Shown piece by piece: positions 58,501 through 64,000 of a DNA stretch of 64,000 nucleotides. Both the position numbers and the translations under genes were made by a program. The notes beneath the pieces were generated by a model. The model was not told the DNA's origin. It made no database searches and saw only the letters and a program-made list of their open reading frames with translations. Numbering within the stretch: the first letter of the stretch is position 1; the number at the start of each line of letters is the position of its first letter. The stretch is from Ptiloglossa arizonensis (Eukaryota; Arthropoda; Insecta; Hymenoptera; Colletidae), in assembly GCF_051014685.1 (NCBI RefSeq), contig NW_027478485.1, positions 1,213,781 through 1,277,780 of the forward strand, given 5' to 3'.

Positions 58501-60875
58501 AAACCCAAAATTCCTGCTGCGTCTGAAAGTAGAAACTCGCCCGATTACAACGGTATGCGTATTTTTCCCCTAGGGCATTATGGTTAAGCGATTGGAGCAG
58601 CAGAAGTGCGAAAAATTTGTTGTCTTGTCAACCATTTCTTAGCTTCAAAGTCCCATATCTCGCGAACGGATAGACCTAACCCAAAAATTCCTATTGCATC
58701 TGAGAGTAGAAACTCGCGCGATTACGACGGTATGTGTATTTTTTCCCTAGGCCATTCTGTTTAAGCGTTTGGAGCAGCAGAAATGCGAAAAATTTTTTGC
58801 CTTCTCAACCATTTCTTGGCTTCAAACTCCCATATCTCGCGAACGGATTGTCCTAACCCAAAAATTCCTGTTGCGTCCGAAAGTAGAAACTCGCCCAATT
58901 ACAACGGTATTCGAATTTTTTCCCTAGCCCATTCTGGTTAAGCGTTTGGAGCAGCAGAATTGCGAAAAAATTGTTGTCTTCTCAACCATTTCTTAGATTC
59001 AAAGTCCCATGTCTCGCGAACGGATAGACCAAACCCAAAAATTCCTTCTGCATCTGAAAGTAGAAACTCGCCCGGTTACAACGGTATGAGAATTTTTCCC
59101 CTAGGCCATTCTGGTTAAGCGTTTGGAGCAGCAGAATTGCGAAAAATTTGTTGTCTTCTCAACCATTTCTTAGCTTCAAACTCCCATATCTCGCGAACGG
59201 ATTGACCTAACCCAAAAATTCCTATTGCATCTGAGAGTAGAAACTCGCGCGATTACGACGGTATGTGTATTTTTTCCCTAGGCCATTCTGTTTAAGCGTT
59301 TGGAGCAGCAGAAATGCGAAAAATTTTTTGCCTTCTCAACCATTTCTTGGCTTCAAACTCCCATATCTCGCGAACGGATTGATATAACCCAAAAATTCCT
59401 ATTGCATCTGAAAGTAGAAACTCGCCCGGTTACAACGGTATGTGTATTTTTCCCCTAGACCATCCTGGTTAAGCGATTGGTGCAGCAGAAGTGCGAAAAA
59501 TTTGTTGTCTTGTCAACCATTTCTTAGCTTCAAAGTCCCGTATCTCGCTAACGGATTGACCAGACCCAAAAATTCCTATTGTAACTGAAAGTAGAAACTC
59601 GCCCGATTACAACGGTATGTGTATTTTTTCCCTAGGCCATTCTGGTTAAGCGTTTGAAGCAGCAGAATTGCGAAAAATTTTTTGCCTTCTCAACCATTTC
59701 TTGGCTTCAAACTCCCATATCTCGCGAACGGATTGACTTAACCCAAAAATTCCTATTGCATCTGAAAGTAGAACCTCGCCCGATTACAACGGTATGTGTA
59801 TTTTTACCCTAGACCATTCTGGTTAAGCGTTTGGAGCAGCAGAATTGCGAAAAATTTTTTGCCTCCTCAACCATTTCTTGGCTTCAAACTCCCATATCTC
59901 GCGAACGGATTGACCTACCCCAAAAATTCCTATTGCATCTGAAAGTAGACACTCGCCCGACTACAGCGGTATGTGTATTTTTTCCCTAGGCCATTCTGGT
60001 TAAGCGTTTGGATCAGCAGAATTGCGAAAAATTTTTTGCCTTCTCAACCATTTCTTGGCTTCAAACTCCCATATCTCGCGAACGGATTGTCCTAACCCAA
60101 AAATTCCTGTTGCGTCTGAAAGTAGAAACTCGCGCGATTACAAGGGTGTGCGTATTTTTTCCCTAGGCCATTCTGGTTAAGCGTTTCGAGCAGCAGAATT
60201 GCGAAAAATTTGTTGTCTTCTCAACCATTTCTTAGCTTCAAACTCCCATATCTCGCGAACGGATTGACCTAACCCAAAAATTCCTATTGCATCTGAAAGT
60301 AGAAACTCGCCCGATTACGACGGTATGTGTATTTTTTCCCTAGGCCATTCTGTTTAAGCGTTTGGAGCAGCAGAATTGCGAAAAATTTTTTGCCTTCTCA
60401 ACCATTTCTTGGCTTCAAACTCCCATATCTCGCGAACGGATTGACCTAACCCAAAAATTCCTTCTGCATCTGAAAGTAGAAACTCGCCCGGTTACAACGG
60501 TATGTGTATTTTTCCCCTAGGCCATTCTGGTTAAGCGATTGGAGCAGCAGAAGTGCGAAAAATTTGTTGTCTTGTCAACCATTTCTTAGCTTCAAAGTCC
60601 CATATCTCGCGAACGGATTGACCAGACCCAAAAATTCCTATTGTAACTGAAAGTAGAAACTCGCCCGATTACAACGGTATGTGTATTTTTTCCCTAGACC
60701 ATTCTGGTTAAGCGTTTGGAGCAGCAGAATTGCGAAAAATTTTTTGCCTCCTCAACCATTTCTTGGTTTCAAACTCCCATATCTCGCGAACGGATTGACT
60801 TAACCCAAAAATTCCTGTTTCATCTGAAAGTAGACACTCGCCCGACTACAGCGGTATGTGTATTTTTTCCCTAGA
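58501..60875 (+). repeat. Right flank, divergent monomers
   Basis: Starts with a 176-bp monomer (ACCCAAAATTCCTGCTGCG) and CCTAGGGCATTATGG, as in the left flank. CTGAGAGTAGAAACTCGCG occurs twice (about 58,700 and 59,230), three units apart. Private substitutions are more frequent than in the core. Confidence 0.8.
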
Positions 60876-61935
60876 CCATTCTGGTTAAGCGTTTGGAGCA
60901 GCAGAATTGCGAAAAATTTTTTGCCTTCTCAACCATTTCTTGGCTTCAAAGTCCCATATCTCGCGAACGGATTAACCAAACCCAAAAATTCCTGCTGCGT
61001 CTGAAAGTAGAAACTCGTCCGATTACAACGGTATGCGTATTTTTACCCTACGCCATTCTGGTTAAGCGTTTGGAGCAGCAGAATTGCGAAAAATTTTTTG
61101 CCTTCTCAACCATTTCTTAGCTTCAAACTCCCATATCTCGCGAACGGATTGACTTAACCGAAAAATTCCTATTGCGTCTGAAAGTAGAGCCTCGCCCGAT
61201 TACAACGGTACGTGTAGTTTTCCCCTAGGCCATTCTGGTTAAGCGTTTGGAGCAGCAGAATTGCGAAATATTTTATGCCTTCTCAACCATTTCTTGGCTT
61301 CAAACTCCCATATCTCGCGAACGGATTGACCTAACCCAAAAATTCCTATTGCATCTGAAAGTAGAAACTCGCCCGGTTACAACGGTATGTGTATTTTTCC
61401 CTACCCCATTCTGGTTAAGCGTTTGGGGCAGCAGAATTGCGAAAAATTTGTTGTCTTCTCAACCATTTCTTAGCTTCAAAGTCCCATATCTCGCGAACGG
61501 ATTGACCAAACCCAAAAATTCCTATTGCATCTGAAAGTAGAAACTCGCCCGATTACAACGGTACGTGTATTTTTTCCCTAGACCATTCTGGTTAAGTTTT
61601 TGGAGCAGCAGAATTGCGAAAAATTTTTTGCCTTCTCAACCATTTCTTGGCTTCAAAGTCCCATATCTCGCGAACGGATTGACCAAACCCAAAAATTCCT
61701 GCTGCGTCTGAAAGTAGAAAGTCGCCCGATTACAACGGTATGCGTATTTTTACCCTACGCCATTCTGGTTAAGCGTTTGTAGCAGCAGAATTGCGAAAAA
61801 TTTTTTGCCTTCTCAACCATTTCTTGGCTTCAAACTCCCATATCTCGCGAACGGATTGACCAAACCCAAAATTCCTATTGCTTCTGAATGTAGAAACTCG
61901 CCCGATTACAACGGTATGTGTATTTTTTCCCTAGA
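60876..61935 (+). repeat. 6-mer repeat in right flank, copy 1 (about 1,060 bp)
   Basis: TTTTTACCCTACGCC (61,044), GACTTAACCGAAAAA and GTAGAGCCTCGCCC recur 1,060 bp later (six units, two of them a base short). A further TACCCTACGCC at 61,751 shows a partial internal duplication. Confidence 0.75.
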
Positions 61936-62815
61936 CCATTCTGGTTAAGCGTTTGGAGCAGCAGAATTGCGAAAAATTTTTTGCCTTCTCAACCATTTCT
62001 TGGCTTCAAAGTCCCATATCTCGCGAACTGATTGACCAAACCCAAAAATTCCTGCTGCGTCTGAAAGTAGAAACTCGCCAGATTACAACGGTATGCGTAT
62101 TTTTACCCTACGCCATTCTGGTTAAGAGTTTGGAGCAGCAGAATTGCGAAAAATTTTTTGCCTTCTCAACCATTTCTTAGCTTCAAACTCCCATATCTCG
62201 CGAACGGATTGACTTAACCGAAAAATTCCTCTTGCGTCTGAAAGTAGAGCCTCGCCCGATTACAACGGTACGTTTATTTTTCCCCTAGGCCATTCTGGTT
62301 AAGCGTTTGGATCAGCAGAATTGCGAAAAATTTTATGCCTTCTCAACCATTTCTTGGCTTCAAACTCCCATATCTCGCGAACGGATTGACCAAACCCAAA
62401 AATTCCTGTAGCTTGTGAAAGTAGAAACTCTCCCGATTACAACGGTATGTGTATTTTTTCCGTAGCCCATTCTGGTTAAGCGTTTGGAGCAACAGAATTG
62501 CGTAAAATTTGTTGTCTTCTCAACCATTTCTTTGCTTCAAAGTCCCATATCTCGCGGACGGATTGACCAAACCCAAAAATTCCTGCTGCGTCTGAAAGTA
62601 GAAACTCGCCCGATTACAACGGTATGCATATTTTTACCCTACGCCATTCTGGTTAAGCGTTTGGAGCAGCAGAATTGCGAAAAATTTTTTGCCTTCTCAA
62701 CCATTTCTTAGCTTCAAACTCCCATATCTCGCGAACGGATTGACTTAACCGAAAAATTCCTATTGCGTCTGAAAGTAGAGCCTCGCCCGATTACAACGGT
62801 GCGTGTATTTTTCCC
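61936..62815 (+). repeat. 6-mer repeat in right flank, partial copy 2, with left-flank monomer class
   Basis: Follows copy 1 at +1,060 bp through about 62,350. The monomer at about 62,290-62,480 carries GGATCAGCAG, TTTTATGCC, CTTGTGAAAG and CTCTCCCG, the class otherwise seen only at 1-12 kb. TACCCTACGCC returns at 62,635, followed by GACTTAACCG. Confidence 0.75.
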
Positions 62816-64000
62816 CTAGGCCATTCTGTTTAAGCGATTGGAGCAGCAGAAGTGCGAAAAATTTGTTGTCTTGTCAACCATTTCTTAGCTTGAAAGTCCC
62901 ATATCTCGCGAACGGATTGACCAGACCCAAAAATTCCTATCGTAACTGAAAGTAGAAACTCGCCCGATTACAACGGTATGTGTATTTTTTCCCTAGGCCA
63001 TTCTGGTTAAGCGTTTGAAGCAGCAGAATTGCGAAAAATTTTTTGCCTTCTCAACCATTTCTTGGCTTCAAACTCCCATATCTCGCGAACAGATTGACCT
63101 AACCCAAAAATTCCTATTGCATCTGAAAGAAGAAACTCGCCCGATTACAACGGTATGTGTATTTTTTACCTAGGCCATTCCGGTTAAGCATTTGGAGCAG
63201 CAGAATTGCGAAAAATTTGTTGTCTTGTCAACCATTTCTTAGCTTCAATGTCCCATATCTCGCGAACGGATTGACCGAACCCAACAATTCCTATTGTAAC
63301 TGAAAGTAGAAACTCGCCCGATTACAACGGTATGCGTATTTTTTACCTAGGCCATTCCGGTTAAGCATTTGGAGCAGCAGAATTGCGAAAAATTTGTTGT
63401 CTTGTCAACCATTTGTTAGCTTGAAAGTCCCATATCTCGAGAACGGATTGACCAGACCCAAAAATTCCTATTGTAACTGAAAGTAGAAACTCGCCCGATT
63501 ACAACGGTATGTGTATTTTGTCCCTAGGCCATTCTGGTTAAGCGTTTGATGCAGCAGAATTGCGAAAAATTTTTTGCCTTCTCAACCATTTCTTAGCTTC
63601 AAACTCCCATATCACGCGAACGGATTGACCTAACCCAAAAATTCCTATTGCATCTGAAAGAAGAAACTTGCCCGAATACAACGGTTTGTGTATTTTTTCC
63701 CTAGGCCATTCTGGTTAAGCGTTTGGAGCAGCAGAATTGCGAAAAATTTGTTGTCTTGTCAACCATTTCTTAGCTTCAAAGTCCCATATCTCGCGAATGG
63801 ATTGACCGAACCCAACAATTCCTATTGTAACTGATACTAGAAACTCGCCCGATTACAACGGTATGCGTATTCTTTCCCTAGGCCATTCTGGTTAAGCGTT
63901 TGGTGCAGCAGATTTGCGAAAATTTTTTTGCCTTCTCAACCATTTCTTGGCTTCAAACTCCCATATCTCGCGAACGGATTGACCTAACCCAAAAATTCCT
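62816..64000 (+). repeat. Right-edge monomers, array continues beyond window
   Basis: About 6.7 units with many private changes. GGTTAAGCATTTGG occurs at 63,181 and 63,358, one unit apart. ACCCAACAATTCC occurs near 63,281 and 63,812. CTGATACTAG, TCACGCG and GAATACAACGG are single changes. No boundary with non-satellite DNA is reached. Confidence 0.82.

Larger units (their letters stand above)
1..64000 (+). repeat. Satellite DNA array, ~177-bp monomer, about 361 direct copies
   Basis: Every line of the window can be laid onto one 177-bp unit. Landmarks in order within a unit are CCTAGGCCATTCTGGTTAAG, GAGCAGCAGAATTGCG, an A5T6 tract, CATTTCTTGGCTTCAAA, CATATCTCGCGAACGGATTG, ACCCAAAAATTCC, CTGAAAGTAGAAACTCGCCC and CAACGGTATGTGTA. 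All copies face the same way and I found no inversion, foreign insertion or gap. Neighbouring copies differ mainly at recurring diagnostic sites: GGCTTCAAACTCC / AGCTTCAAAGTCC / AGATTCAAAGTCC; GACCTAACCC / GACCAAACCC / GACCAGACCC / GTCCTAACCC; TATTGCATCTG / TATTGTAACTG / CTGCGTCTG; and GATTACAACGG / GGTTGCAACGG / GACTACAGCGG / AATTACAACGG. By its size and organisation this is eukaryotic heterochromatic satellite. A centromeric location is an inference. Confidence 0.98.

Noticed and set aside
30..62711. Dozens of open frames of 60-111 codons on both strands, many with MEQQNCEKF or MYFFPRPFW starts
   Set aside because: All are translations of the same satellite in different frames, opened by single substitutions at TAG codons or by 176-bp phase shifts. 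Copies are interrupted everywhere else and nothing suggests promoters or codon bias.
1..64000. CRISPR-like regular repetition
   Set aside because: The whole 177-bp unit repeats. There are no short repeats separated by unique spacers and no cas genes.
1..64000. A repeat-rich bacterial or phage gene (large adhesin or VNTR protein)
   Set aside because: No frame stays open for more than about two monomers, both strands are full of stops, and one-base length variants shift the frame.
1..64000. Transposon-derived array (LTR, MITE or Helitron tandem)
   Set aside because: No terminal inverted repeats, target-site duplications, polypurine tract or transposase or reverse-transcriptase fragment is visible in the unit.
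1..64000. tRNA, 5S rRNA or snRNA tandem gene cluster
   Set aside because: The unit lacks A/B boxes, an internal control region or a cloverleaf, and has no terminator-flanked conserved gene body. The T-run before CCCTAGG is simply part of the monomer.
1..64000. Inverted blocks or a strand switch in the array
   Set aside because: Every copy reads GAGCAGCAG, then TCGCGAACGG, then CTGAAAGTAG on the plus strand. No reverse-complement monomer was found.
1..64000. Species assignment from satellite similarity
   Set aside because: I do not recognise the monomer with confidence. Unit length near 177 bp is common to plants, insects and vertebrates, and no unique flanking sequence is present.

Overview
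The whole 64 kb window is one uninterrupted tandem array of a satellite DNA with a monomer of about 177 bp (74 of 177 bases are G or C in the consensus I built by eye, about 42% GC). About 361 copies lie head to tail, all in the same orientation. I see no gene, RNA gene, mobile element, CRISPR array, microsatellite or unique sequence anywhere, and neither end of the array is reached. An array this long and homogeneous, with a nucleosome-sized unit and higher-order repeats (HORs), points to eukaryotic heterochromatin, most likely centromeric or pericentromeric. I cannot name the species: the monomer matches no satellite I recognise with confidence. CpG is not depleted in the consensus (8 observed against about 7.5 expected), which is a weak hint of a lineage or locus with little CpG methylation decay.

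Layout. 1-12.4 kb is the more heterogeneous left part. It holds three copies of a 12/13-monomer HOR (1,233-7,771), a 3-kb-spaced segment duplication and a patch of 352-bp dimers. 12.4-58 kb is the core. Its phase stays at exact multiples of 177 bp, and it is a mosaic of nested duplications: 9-mer copies at 12.6-18.2 kb, a 3-mer at 19.4-20.4 kb, an 8-mer at 26.4-29.2 kb, a 9-mer at 38.5-41.7 kb, a 37-mer-spaced copy (35.5-38.3 and 42.1-44.8 kb), a 13-mer at 42.6-47.1 kb, a roughly 14-kb-spaced copy (33.3-34.9 and 47.3-49.4 kb), a 25-mer-spaced copy (50.0-50.9 and 54.4-55.4 kb) and two separate 5-mers at 52-53.8 and 55.8-57.5 kb. 58-64 kb is again more divergent and brings back monomer classes seen only in the left part. 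Older flanks around a younger, actively homogenised core is the simplest reading.

Each monomer has fixed landmarks: an AT-rich A5T6 tract, a strongly conserved CpG-rich segment containing TCGCGA, and on the minus strand a 17-bp site that matches 7 of the 9 essential CENP-B box bases. The monomer length is divisible by three, so reading frames stay in register across copies. This produces spurious open frames of 60-111 codons that are not genes. Block edges below are read by eye from diagnostic variants and are good to a few tens of bases. Period lengths come from the spacing of identical rare variants and should be exact.
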